The position numbers were made by a program, and so were the translations under genes. The notes under the pieces were generated by a model. It saw only the letters and a list, made by a program, of their open reading frames with translations. It had not been told where the DNA came from and searched no databases. Below are positions 14,046 through 20,581 of a stretch of 21,380 nt of DNA, piece by piece. The stretch is from CAYGVX01 sp964395545 (lineage in GTDB: Archaea > Thermoproteota > Bathyarchaeia > Bathyarchaeales > SOJC01), in the NCBI GenBank assembly GCA_964395545.1, contig CAYNAW010000027.1:1-21380 (forward strand). Reading direction: 5' to 3'. Every line of letters starts with the position of its first letter. Positions within the stretch are counted from its first letter, which is position 1.

Positions 14046-15958
14046 CGACCGAAGCCAAGGGCAAGGCAGAGATAAGCCAAACTGTAATAGAGCATATACC
14101 CAAAGAGGCAGAGGTAACTCGGATAGAGTATGAGGGACCCGCCCTCGCGGTCTACACGAAGAAACCCGAGATATTGTTCGAACAAAGCTCCATCATCGCA
14201 AACATTGTGGGTCTAATCCGCAAAAGAATAGTTGTCCGCTCAGACCCCAGTGTCCGAGTGGCTGAGAAAGAAACCCAGATTGCGATTGAGACAATAGTCC
14301 CGAAAGAAGCTGAAATCACCAGCATCAACTTCGACCCCAGCCTCGGTGAAGTGATCATTGACGCCAAAAAGCCCGGCATAGTGATAGGGAAGAACGGAGA
14401 AGTACTGCAACGAATCGTGAAAGAAACGCGATGGCGCCCACGAATCCTGCGCAGTTCCCCGATACCCTCAAAAATCATCACCCATATGCGCCATTATCTC
14501 CACTCGGAAAGCAAAGAACGAGAACGGATACTGCGCACCATGGGCGAAAGAATATTCCGACCCATGTTCTACGAAGTGGGCGATGTGAGAATCTCAGCCC
14601 TCGGCGGGTTCAGAGAAGTAGGGCGCTCGGCACTGTTGCTGCAAACGCGGGAGAGCCAAGTCCTCTTAGACTGCGGCATCAACCCAGGCACGACACACCC
14701 CCTTGATGCTTACCCACGACTCGACATGCCCCAGTTCGACATCACCAGCCTCGACGCCGTGGTCATCTCCCACGCCCACCTAGACCACTGCGGCTTCCTC
14801 CCCTTTTTGTTCAAATACGGCTACGACGGACCAGTCTACACGTCGGCGCCTACGTCGAACCTCATGACCCTGCTCCAGCTTGACTATCTCGATGTCGCGA
14901 ACAAACAGGGTTACATGCCTCCATACGACCAAAAAGACGTGCGCGAATGCGTACTCCACACGCTGCCGCTGCGCTACGGCACAGTCACCGATATATCACC
15001 CGACATCCGCCTGACCCTGCACAACGCTGGACACATCCTCGGCTCGTCCGTAGCCCACCTCCACATCGGCGAAGGCTTACACAACCTCGTATATACTGGT
15101 GACTTCAAGTACGCCAAGACCACTCTCCTTGAGGCCGCCACCACAGAATTTCCACGTGTGGAGACTGTGATAACCGAATCTACCTATGGCTCCCCGACGG
15201 ATATGATGCCCTCGAGGATAGAGGCCGAAGACAGGCTGGCGTCTATCATCAATGAGACGTTGGAGCATGGGGGGAAAGTTGTCATTCCCGTGCCCGCCGT
15301 GGGCCGTGCGCAGGAGATCATGCTGATTATAGACGGATACATGAAAAGAGGCTTGATGAAAGAGGCCCCTGTGTTTATAGAAGGAATGATCTCGGAAGCC
15401 ACGGCAATTCATACCGCCTACCCAGAATACCTGGCCCGAGAAGTCCGCAACAGTATACTACACGAAGGCGTGAACCCGTTCCAGTCCGACTATTTCACGA
15501 TGGTAGAACATCCTAGCGCTAGGGACGAGATTGTGCAGGGCGAGCCCAGCATAGTCATGGCGACTGCGGGCATGCTTGAAGGTGGACCTGTGATCGACTA
15601 CTTCAAAAGGTTGGCTGCTGATGGACGCAACACCCTGATTTTCGTTAGCTACCAAATCGAAGGCACATTAGGGCGTCGCGTGCAACGGGGACTGACGGAG
15701 ACGCCTATCATGAACAACGATGGACGCTTGGAAGTCATCAACGTCAAGCTACGCGTTGAGTCGATCGAGGGTTTTTCAGGGCACTCGGACCGGAGGCAAA
15801 TTGTCAACTTCATCCGCCGCGTGACACCGCATCCTGAGAAAGTCCTCGTGTGTCACGGTGAGCGGGCGAAGTGTCTGAGTGTGGCAGGCTTTCTCAGAAG
15901 GAAATTCAAGATCGATGCAGTGGCGCCTGAGACTCTCGAGACAATCAGGCTGCGGTAG
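14042..15958 (+). CDS. fttA: Transcription termination factor FttA (aCPSF1), KH / metallo-beta-lactamase / beta-CASP nuclease
   Basis: FttA is the archaeal homologue of CPSF73. It cleaves nascent RNA and ends transcription together with RNA polymerase and Spt4/5. The 638-residue protein is full length: an N-terminal KH-like region (about 1-70), a second KH domain with GKNG at 116-119, then the metallo-beta-lactamase domain with HAHLDH at 244-249, NAGHILGS, YTGDFKY and TESTYGSP, the beta-CASP domain with VIPVPAVGRAQE, and the closing FSGHSDRR and VCHGE motifs. Zinc ligands and nuclease residues all seem present. It starts at GTG 14042, overlapping the psmB stop by 4 bp, so it shares the psmB mRNA. 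Its 3' end overlaps sepF on the other strand by 14 bp. The factor is conserved in nearly all archaea. Confidence 0.97.
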   Translation: MTTEAKGKAEISQTVIEHIPKEAEVTRIEYEGPALAVYTKKPEILFEQSSIIANIVGLIRKRIVVRSDPSVRVAEKETQIAIETIVPKEAEITSINFDPSLGEVIIDAKKPGIVIGKNGEVLQRIVKETRWRPRILRSSPIPSKIITHMRHYLHSESKERERILRTMGERIFRPMFYEVGDVRISALGGFREVGRSALLLQTRESQVLLDCGINPGTTHPLDAYPRLDMPQFDITSLDAVVISHAHLDHCGFLPFLFKYGYDGPVYTSAPTSNLMTLLQLDYLDVANKQGYMPPYDQKDVRECVLHTLPLRYGTVTDISPDIRLTLHNAGHILGSSVAHLHIGEGLHNLVYTGDFKYAKTTLLEAATTEFPRVETVITESTYGSPTDMMPSRIEAEDRLASIINETLEHGGKVVIPVPAVGRAQEIMLIIDGYMKRGLMKEAPVFIEGMISEATAIHTAYPEYLAREVRNSILHEGVNPFQSDYFTMVEHPSARDEIVQGEPSIVMATAGMLEGGPVIDYFKRLAADGRNTLIFVSYQIEGTLGRRVQRGLTETPIMNNDGRLEVINVKLRVESIEGFSGHSDRRQIVNFIRRVTPHPEKVLVCHGERAKCLSVAGFLRRKFKIDAVAPETLETIRLR

Positions 15959-16313
15959 GAACCTGCTCTTCAGTCGTGATGGTTTTTTCTCGCCACACCC
16001 GCACACCGACAGGGGTGACGACGATTCTCTCTTCGCCCAGTCGGGCGATATCGCCGTCGACTGTCTTGACAAACTCGCAAAGGTCGTTAACTGCCTTCTG
16101 AACGTCTTCGATGCTCTTACTCGCGAGCGGACTCACCTTTACAATTAGTATCGTGCCTGACTTCACTTCCTTCTTAATCGTATCCAAGTCGGAAAGACTG
16201 CGAAGGGGCATGGCCTTCAAGAAGATCCTGGCGGACGGGCCGGAAGGACTGCTCTGCGTCTTGGGCGCCTGCACGTTTTCGCCCCCCTTAGCGGTGTCAT
16301 CTGAATCCGACAA
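15945..16313 (-). CDS. sepF: Cell division protein SepF (archaeal type)
   Basis: SepF links FtsZ to the membrane at mid-cell in archaea that divide with FtsZ. The 122-residue protein has the full SepF core (about 28-110): ARIFLKAMPLRSLSDLD, KKEVKSGTILIVKVSPLA and the signature GDIARLGEERIVVTP (87-101) followed by VRVW. The first 27 residues are acidic and Ser/Gly/Pro/Gln-rich, without the amphipathic membrane-targeting helix usual at the SepF N-terminus. TTG 16313 has GGAGGG (16324-16319) 5 nt upstream and is the only usable start: the frame is open back to a TGA at 16376 but has no ATG, GTG or TTG there. The gene's last 14 bp overlap fttA on the opposite strand. FtsZ is not in the window. 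Confidence 0.9.
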   Translation of the reverse strand: MSDSDDTAKGGENVQAPKTQSSPSGPSARIFLKAMPLRSLSDLDTIKKEVKSGTILIVKVSPLASKSIEDVQKAVNDLCEFVKTVDGDIARLGEERIVVTPVGVRVWREKTITTEEQVPTAA

Positions 16314-16330
16314 AAGAGCCCTCCGCCATA

Positions 16331-16407
16331 CTAATCTGGTTCCTTGATTTTTAACATTTCTTCTTCGATGCGTTCATTGATGCTTAATCTATTGTTCTAG
16401 TCTGGTT
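16331..16407 (-). repeat. Direct repeat pair upstream of sepF
   Basis: AACCAGATTAG (minus strand, 16341-16331) and AACCAGACTAG (16407-16397) differ at one base and are 66 bp apart. Each follows an A/T-rich TATA-like stretch (TTAAAAAT at about 16347-16354 and ATTATAAAA at about 16405-16413). They may be binding sites or a duplicated promoter segment. Confidence 0.45.
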
Positions 16408-16542
16408 TTATAATGTTTACGTCTTTGAAATCCGTGTTCGTCTCATCTGACGCATTTGCCTCCGTGGATTCCTGTTTCGTAGGCTGTTTGAAGCATCAGT
16501 TCGATTTGTTTATTTCGAATTCAGATTTGCATTTCATAATGG

Positions 16543-16557
16543 CTTTTAATTTAAAAG
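16543..16557 (+). promoter_or_regulatory. Palindromic TATA element of the small-protein pair
   Basis: CTTTTAATTTAAAAG is a perfect 15-bp palindrome. The TTTAAAAG half (16550-16557) puts the start of transcription near 16580, that is at the ATG of the 44-residue gene (16579), implying a leaderless transcript. Confidence 0.6.
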
Positions 16558-16578
16558 GCAACTGCACAGCGACCTAAG

Positions 16579-16713
16579 ATGGGAAAGCTTGAAGAAATTC
16601 GTCTCAAAGTCGCGAAGCTCCAAATGGAGACCCGAGAACTCAAGCGCATGAGGTCAGACTACCACAGCATGAAGAAGTTCCGCAAAATGATTGTCAAAGA
16701 GAAGTTTGACTGA
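16579..16713 (+). CDS. Small basic coiled-coil protein, function unknown
   Basis: Forty-four residues, MGKLEEIRLKVAKLQMETRE at the start and KKFRKMIVKEKFD at the end. Hydrophobic residues recur at heptad-like spacing (L4, I7, L9, V11, L14), suggesting a single amphipathic helix that could form a coiled coil; the second half is strongly basic. There is no cysteine, membrane segment or motif I know. No ribosome site is visible, but the TATA element places the transcript start at the ATG itself, so it is probably leaderless. The next gene begins 12 bp after its stop, which suggests the two are co-expressed and perhaps interact. It could be spurious given its size, but promoter spacing, residue pattern and following gene make it credible. 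Confidence 0.6.
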   Translation: MGKLEEIRLKVAKLQMETRELKRMRSDYHSMKKFRKMIVKEKFD

Positions 16714-16725
16714 AGCGTTGAGTAG

Positions 16726-17025
16726 ATGGAAAGAAAGCTCGAAAAGGCGTTGGAGAAAGCCCTCGACAAGCTACTCCAAAGCACTCTTGAAAAAACATAC
16801 TACCGACTGATGGATAAGGAATTCTTGGACCTTGCGAAGTCCAAGACGGATTTCTTGTTCGGCGTAATCGTGGGAGACATGCTTGAAGGCTTGGGTTTCT
16901 GTACTTACGGTGCCTATAAGAGACATCCGAAAGACGAAGAATTCAAAGATTTGTTCAGGCTTATTGAGAATAGAGCAATGGAAATCAGAGAAACCGTTAA
17001 GGCGACGCTTTCGAAGCGAAATTGA
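16726..17025 (+). CDS. Hypothetical helical protein, function unknown
   Basis: A 99-residue protein I do not recognise. Residues 1-30 (MERKLEKALEKALDKLLQST and on) form a charged amphipathic helix with leucines at regular spacing; residues 36-60 hold a more hydrophobic stretch, FLFGVIVGDMLEGLGF, too short and broken by Asp/Glu to be a clear membrane span; the rest is mixed-charge helix ending in KATLSKRN. It starts 12 bp after the 44-residue gene, with only a weak TTGAG ribosome-like site, so it depends on the upstream transcript. The convergent ECF S-component gene ends 10 bp away. The shared helical, lysine-rich character of this pair suggests they bind one another. Confidence is in its being a gene, not in any role. 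Confidence 0.7.
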   Translation: MERKLEKALEKALDKLLQSTLEKTYYRLMDKEFLDLAKSKTDFLFGVIVGDMLEGLGFCTYGAYKRHPKDEEFKDLFRLIENRAMEIRETVKATLSKRN

Positions 17026-17035
17026 CTGGCAGGTC

Positions 17036-17674
17036 TTACTCAGCTCGCCCGCTGTTTGTTCGCTGTGAATGCGCAAGGAACCCGGAGACGAAATCTCTAA
17101 AGCCTACGTTTCCAACCAGTGCCCCCATAAGAATGCCCATCAGTATTATCTCAATCCACGCTTTAGGAATAATGATTGGCAACATGAAAGCCATGGCAGA
17201 GCCGTAAACATATAGGACCAAGTACAAGAAATAGAAAACTGTGAACAAGCTCTCAGGAACGTATGACAGCAGCACTATGGGAACGGTGAAAATCGAGGGG
17301 CGCGAACTCTGATTTGTCTTAAATCCCTTATAGAGCAAACCTGCTGTAAGACCAGTAATAGCTTTCCCGATAGGCAAACCAATCAACGACAGAAGACCTA
17401 AGCTTCCCACTGTGAAACCAAAGGAGTATCCAGAGTATATTCCACCGAGGAAGCCCACGATTGCTCCTATTACAGGTCCGCCGAAAATAGCAGCTATGAA
17501 CGTGGCAATGTGTGAAAGGTCTAAGGCTGCCCCTGCCCCCCCAGGAGAGGTTGCCGCAAGAATCGGGGCAACGTTTATTGATATTCCTGAGAGAACGTTC
17601 CCCAAGGCGCTCATTATGGCTATGAAGGCTATTTGCTTCGAGTTTAGAGAAACCATAGTGTCTACCTTTTGCAT
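17036..17674 (-). CDS. ECF-transporter S component (substrate-binding membrane protein), vitamin or cofactor type
   Basis: A 212-residue integral membrane protein with about six hydrophobic spans (roughly 13-32, 50-66, 70-88, 90-112, 125-150 and 160-190). The first span has A-I-M-S-A, matching the A-x-x-x-A pattern with which S components contact the shared EcfT subunit, and the Gly-rich FGGPVIGAIVGFLGGIYSGY is typical of the family. S components bind riboflavin, folate, biotin, queuosine precursors and others; which one cannot be read here. No EcfA or EcfT gene is nearby, as is common for group II systems. ATG 17674 sits at the predicted transcription start (about 17672); ATG 17656, with AGGT 7 nt ahead, is a good alternative. 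Confidence 0.7.
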   Translation of the reverse strand: MQKVDTMVSLNSKQIAFIAIMSALGNVLSGISINVAPILAATSPGGAGAALDLSHIATFIAAIFGGPVIGAIVGFLGGIYSGYSFGFTVGSLGLLSLIGLPIGKAITGLTAGLLYKGFKTNQSSRPSIFTVPIVLLSYVPESLFTVFYFLYLVLYVYGSAMAFMLPIIIPKAWIEIILMGILMGALVGNVGFRDFVSGFLAHSQRTNSGRAE

Positions 17675-17694
17675 TAACGTGGTTCAACGCTTAC

Positions 17695-17702
17695 TATTTA
17701 AG
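17695..17702 (-). promoter_or_regulatory. TATA box of the S-component gene
   Basis: CTTAAATA on the minus strand predicts a start near 17672, so the transcript either is leaderless or uses the second ATG at 17656. Confidence 0.5.
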
Positions 17703-17754
17703 AGTAACTACCCATGAAAGGGTTGAAGGTCTGCCTTGCAGCCGTCAACAAACG

Positions 17755-17762
17755 CTATATCA
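17755..17762 (+). promoter_or_regulatory. TATA box of the PPP phosphatase gene
   Basis: CTATATCA predicts a start near 17785, giving a leader of about 6 nt before ATG 17791, too short for a ribosome site. The mRNA is probably near-leaderless. Confidence 0.55.
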
Positions 17763-17790
17763 TACATCCAATTTAGATTATTCGAACCTT

Positions 17791-18714
17791 ATGTCAACCC
17801 TCGATGACATAGCACGCAGCGCCCTCGAAGCTGACGTAAAGGAATATGTCAGGCTTATCGACGATGTCGCCATCCTCTTGGCTTCGGAAAAAGGATTTAC
17901 CAGAAGATTGAAGGTCGAAGGGCGACTCGTCATGATAGAAAGTGCTGGAGAAGCAATTGTAGTGGGAGACCTGCATGGCGACTTGGAAAGCCTCGTGCAC
18001 ATGCTTAAAGCGTCAACTTTCATGGAAAAAGCCGCACAGGGCATGGACACGTTTCTGATTTTCCTTGGTGATTACGGAGACAGGGGAGCATATTCTGCCG
18101 AGGTCTACTATCTCGTGCTGAAGTTGAAGCAGCTTTTCCCGCAGAACGTGATACTTATGCGTGGAAACCATGAGGGTCCAGATGACTTACTCGCTCAACC
18201 GCACGATTTGCCCGAGAGCTTGGAAGAAAGGTTCGCTGATACGGGCTCCACGGTCTATGCAAGGCTCAGAGGGTTGTTTGGCAGCCTCTACACAGCGGTC
18301 ATCATAAAAGACCTCTGTCTGCTCGTCCATGGAGGCGCACCTAGAAGTGCCACATTGAAAGCGCTGGCGTATGCCCACCAAGAGCATCCGAAAAGTATGG
18401 TGCTCGAGGAGATTTTGTGGAGCGACCCTGCCGACAACATCAGAGGAACCTATCCGTCGCCCAGAGGGGCGGGGAGACTTTTCGGCGAAGATGTAACTCA
18501 GAAGCTCCTTGACATGCTGGGCGTCAAAGTGCTCATTAGGGGGCATGAGCCCACGTCTGAGGGATTCAAGACCAATCATCATGGGAAAGTCGTGACTCTA
18601 TTCTCGAGGAAAGGCCCGCCTTACTTCAACGAGTCGGCAGCCTACCTGCAACTCGATTTGACACTGGAACTGCGAAACGTAAGTGACCTCCTACCGTTCA
18701 TTCACAAGTTCTAA
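17791..18714 (+). CDS. PPP-family serine/threonine protein phosphatase
   Basis: A cytosolic two-metal phosphoesterase that would remove phosphate from Ser/Thr of proteins. All PPP signature motifs are present in order: GDLHGD (59-64), GDYGDRG (93-99), RGNHE (124-128), then LLVHGG (about 178) and RGHEP (about 248), which together supply metal ligands and the catalytic His. The 307-residue length matches the PP1/PP2A catalytic core, and GDYGDRG keeps the arginine that binds phosphate, although Tyr replaces the usual Val of GDYVDRG. A diadenosine tetraphosphatase-like role is a lesser alternative. The ThiF-like gene follows after 97 bp on the same strand. No kinase is in view. Confidence 0.9.
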   Translation: MSTLDDIARSALEADVKEYVRLIDDVAILLASEKGFTRRLKVEGRLVMIESAGEAIVVGDLHGDLESLVHMLKASTFMEKAAQGMDTFLIFLGDYGDRGAYSAEVYYLVLKLKQLFPQNVILMRGNHEGPDDLLAQPHDLPESLEERFADTGSTVYARLRGLFGSLYTAVIIKDLCLLVHGGAPRSATLKALAYAHQEHPKSMVLEEILWSDPADNIRGTYPSPRGAGRLFGEDVTQKLLDMLGVKVLIRGHEPTSEGFKTNHHGKVVTLFSRKGPPYFNESAAYLQLDLTLELRNVSDLLPFIHKF

Positions 18715-18811
18715 CGTTGCCTACAAGCGTTGTTATGAGAAAACCTTATGCCGCAAAGTCCGAAAGTAACAGAATACGTAACCTCTGAACTGCAAAAGAC
18801 CTGGGTCGAAC

Positions 18812-20035
18812 ATGGTGAAGGCAAAGAGAAATCTGCAGAAAAAGAAGCCGACTGTTAGCCAAAGTGTGGAGGAGTACTTGAAGCAGTTGCCTCCCCCTCC
18901 CAGGGAACATGAGCACGAGTTGAAGATGGAGAAACGCCTCAGACGCATGCTCCGAGAATACGAACAGCTCTCAGAAGGTGAGTTGCGGTACTATTCGAGG
19001 CAGATGATGCTCGACGACGTAGGCTATGAGGGTCAGCTGAAGCTGAAGAAGGCAACTGTGTGCCTCGTGGGTTTAGGCGGTTTAGGCTCAGTCATCGCTA
19101 TGCAGTTGGCAGCGATGGGCGTGGGACACTTGTGGCTCGTCGACCGAGACGTGGTTGAGGAGTCAAACCTGCAGAGACAATACATCTACGACTTCGACGC
19201 CATCGGCTACCCGAAGGTAGAAGCAGCCGCGAAGAGGCTGGAGAAACTGAACCCCTACGGGGAATACAAGCCCGTACCCCTCTCCTTCAACGAACACAAC
19301 GCCATAAAAATCATAGACGGAGCAAGCGTGGTCGTCGACGGACTCGACAACATGAACACCCGTTATGCGGTCAACCGAGCATGTGTCGAGCGAGGCATAC
19401 CGTACATCTTCGGCTCCGCCATCTCAACCTTCGGCAACGTCTCCTCCATCATCCCGCGCAGAACCGCGTGCCTAGAATGCTTCTACGGAAATCTAGACGA
19501 CACGCTACTGCCCAGCTGTGGCACGATCGGCGTGCACCCTTCCATCATAGCCATCGTGGCAAGCATCGAAGCCGCCGAAACGGTCAAAATCCTGCTAGAC
19601 AAGCCACCCAGCCTCGCCGACAGGCTGTTCTACTGCGACATCAGTTCCACGCGGTTCGAGACGATACACGTTGCCCGCGCAGAAAACTGCCCCGTATGTG
19701 GCGGTCAGCCCCGAGCCAAGCCCCTGCCCCTGAAACACGCCTTGGTCGAAGAGGGATGTGGGAGGAACAGGCGAAGGGTTTTCACCATCATACCCAAGGA
19801 GGACATGAACATCGATTTGGACAAGTTGACGGGTATTCTGCGGCGACGACGCGCACAGGTGACGGTTCGTGCCAAGCTGGGTGTGACCTTCACGACGAAA
19901 TCAGGCATTGTCATGAGCCTTCTCAAAAGCGGTATCATGATAATCGAAGGGACAAAAAGCGACGAAGAGGCGCGACAACTTTACCGAGACATAGTGGTCA
20001 AGAATATGCGGATCTCACGGTCTCGCGTCGAATAA
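18812..20035 (+). CDS. ThiF/MoeB/UbaA-type E1-like adenylyltransferase
   Basis: Activates the C-terminus of a ubiquitin-like or sulfur-carrier protein by adenylation, for thiolation (cofactor, tRNA) or protein modification. The 407-residue protein has an N-terminal Lys- and Pro-rich extension (1-55), then YSRQMML with the arginine used in catalysis, the nucleotide loop GLGGLGS (87-93), DRDVVEESNLQRQ (about 111-123) and DGLDNMNTRY. Zinc ligands are C220/C223 (CLEC) and C293/C296 (CPVC). Cys236 in LPSCGTIGV aligns with the catalytic cysteine. After the zinc site comes an extra domain of about 100 residues opening with C-G-R (316-318) and ending in I-I-E-G-T and A-R-x-L-Y, as in some other archaeal MoeB/ThiF-like proteins. 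No rhodanese domain. ATG 18812 has no clear ribosome site; an in-frame TAA at 18779 limits extension. Its carrier protein is not in the window. Confidence 0.9.
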   Translation: MVKAKRNLQKKKPTVSQSVEEYLKQLPPPPREHEHELKMEKRLRRMLREYEQLSEGELRYYSRQMMLDDVGYEGQLKLKKATVCLVGLGGLGSVIAMQLAAMGVGHLWLVDRDVVEESNLQRQYIYDFDAIGYPKVEAAAKRLEKLNPYGEYKPVPLSFNEHNAIKIIDGASVVVDGLDNMNTRYAVNRACVERGIPYIFGSAISTFGNVSSIIPRRTACLECFYGNLDDTLLPSCGTIGVHPSIIAIVASIEAAETVKILLDKPPSLADRLFYCDISSTRFETIHVARAENCPVCGGQPRAKPLPLKHALVEEGCGRNRRRVFTIIPKEDMNIDLDKLTGILRRRRAQVTVRAKLGVTFTTKSGIVMSLLKSGIMIIEGTKSDEEARQLYRDIVVKNMRISRSRVE

Positions 20036-20040
20036 CCGTG

Positions 20041-20577
20041 TCAGTATTCGATGCCTTTCCTAGGGGGCACGCCTTTGGCGAAGGGATGCTTGACCTCTTT
20101 CATCTCGGTGACCAGGTCTGCTATCTCAACGATTTCTGGAGGGGCACCACGGCCCGTTAAGACCAGTTCGACGTGGTGAGGCTTACACTTGACCAGCTTA
20201 ACGACATCGTCCACCTCGATCAGCTTCAGGCTGAGTGCCACGTTGATTTCGTCGAGTATCACCACGTCGTATTCGCCTTCGGCCACAATCGCCTCTGCCA
20301 ACTTGAGGGCGTCTCGCGCCAGTTTCACGTCTTCTTCAGGCGGAGGCTTCTCGGTTATGAACTTTCCACGACCGAACGCTGTGAGTTCCAGGTTGGCGAG
20401 TTGTCGGACCGCGTGGAGTTCGCCGTAATCAAAGCCTCCTTTGATGAACTGTACCACGTATACTTGCAGTCCTCGTCCTAGGGCTCGAAGAGCTAAGCCA
20501 AAGGCTGCAGAAGTCTTTCCTTTTCCCTCGCCCGTGTAAACCTGCACCAAACCCGTCTCTAACCGCATGTCTTTCAC
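20041..20577 (-). CDS. cobA: Cob(I)alamin adenosyltransferase, CobA/CobO type
   Basis: Transfers the adenosyl group of ATP to reduced corrinoid, making adenosylcobalamin. The 178-residue protein shows the CobA fold signatures: a P-loop variant GEGKGKTS (16-23), QFIKGG (about 43-48), DEIN (109-112), LTGRGAP (about 140-146) and the closing KHPFAKGVPPRKGIEY. Length is typical, and this family is unrelated to the PduO and EutT types. GTG 20577 begins 4 bp after the meaB stop, so the two are translated together; ATG 20568 is an in-frame alternative. The pairing with MeaB suggests it feeds adenosylcobalamin to a mutase. It converges on the ThiF-like gene with a 5-bp gap. Confidence 0.95.
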   Translation of the reverse strand: MKDMRLETGLVQVYTGEGKGKTSAAFGLALRALGRGLQVYVVQFIKGGFDYGELHAVRQLANLELTAFGRGKFITEKPPPEEDVKLARDALKLAEAIVAEGEYDVVILDEINVALSLKLIEVDDVVKLVKCKPHHVELVLTGRGAPPEIVEIADLVTEMKEVKHPFAKGVPPRKGIEY

Positions 20578-20581
20578 AGCT

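Noticed and set aside
16314..16578. Short minus-strand open stretches upstream of sepF ending in I-K-P-D and I-K-E-P-D
   Set aside because: They are under 35 codons, lack starts, and the shared ending is explained by the repeated AACCAGAYTAG DNA element. A decayed gene is possible but not supported.
19381..20160. A 259-codon plus-strand frame overlapping the ThiF-like gene
   Set aside because: It is an alternate frame of the GC-rich E1-like gene, very rich in Arg and His, with no recognisable motif.
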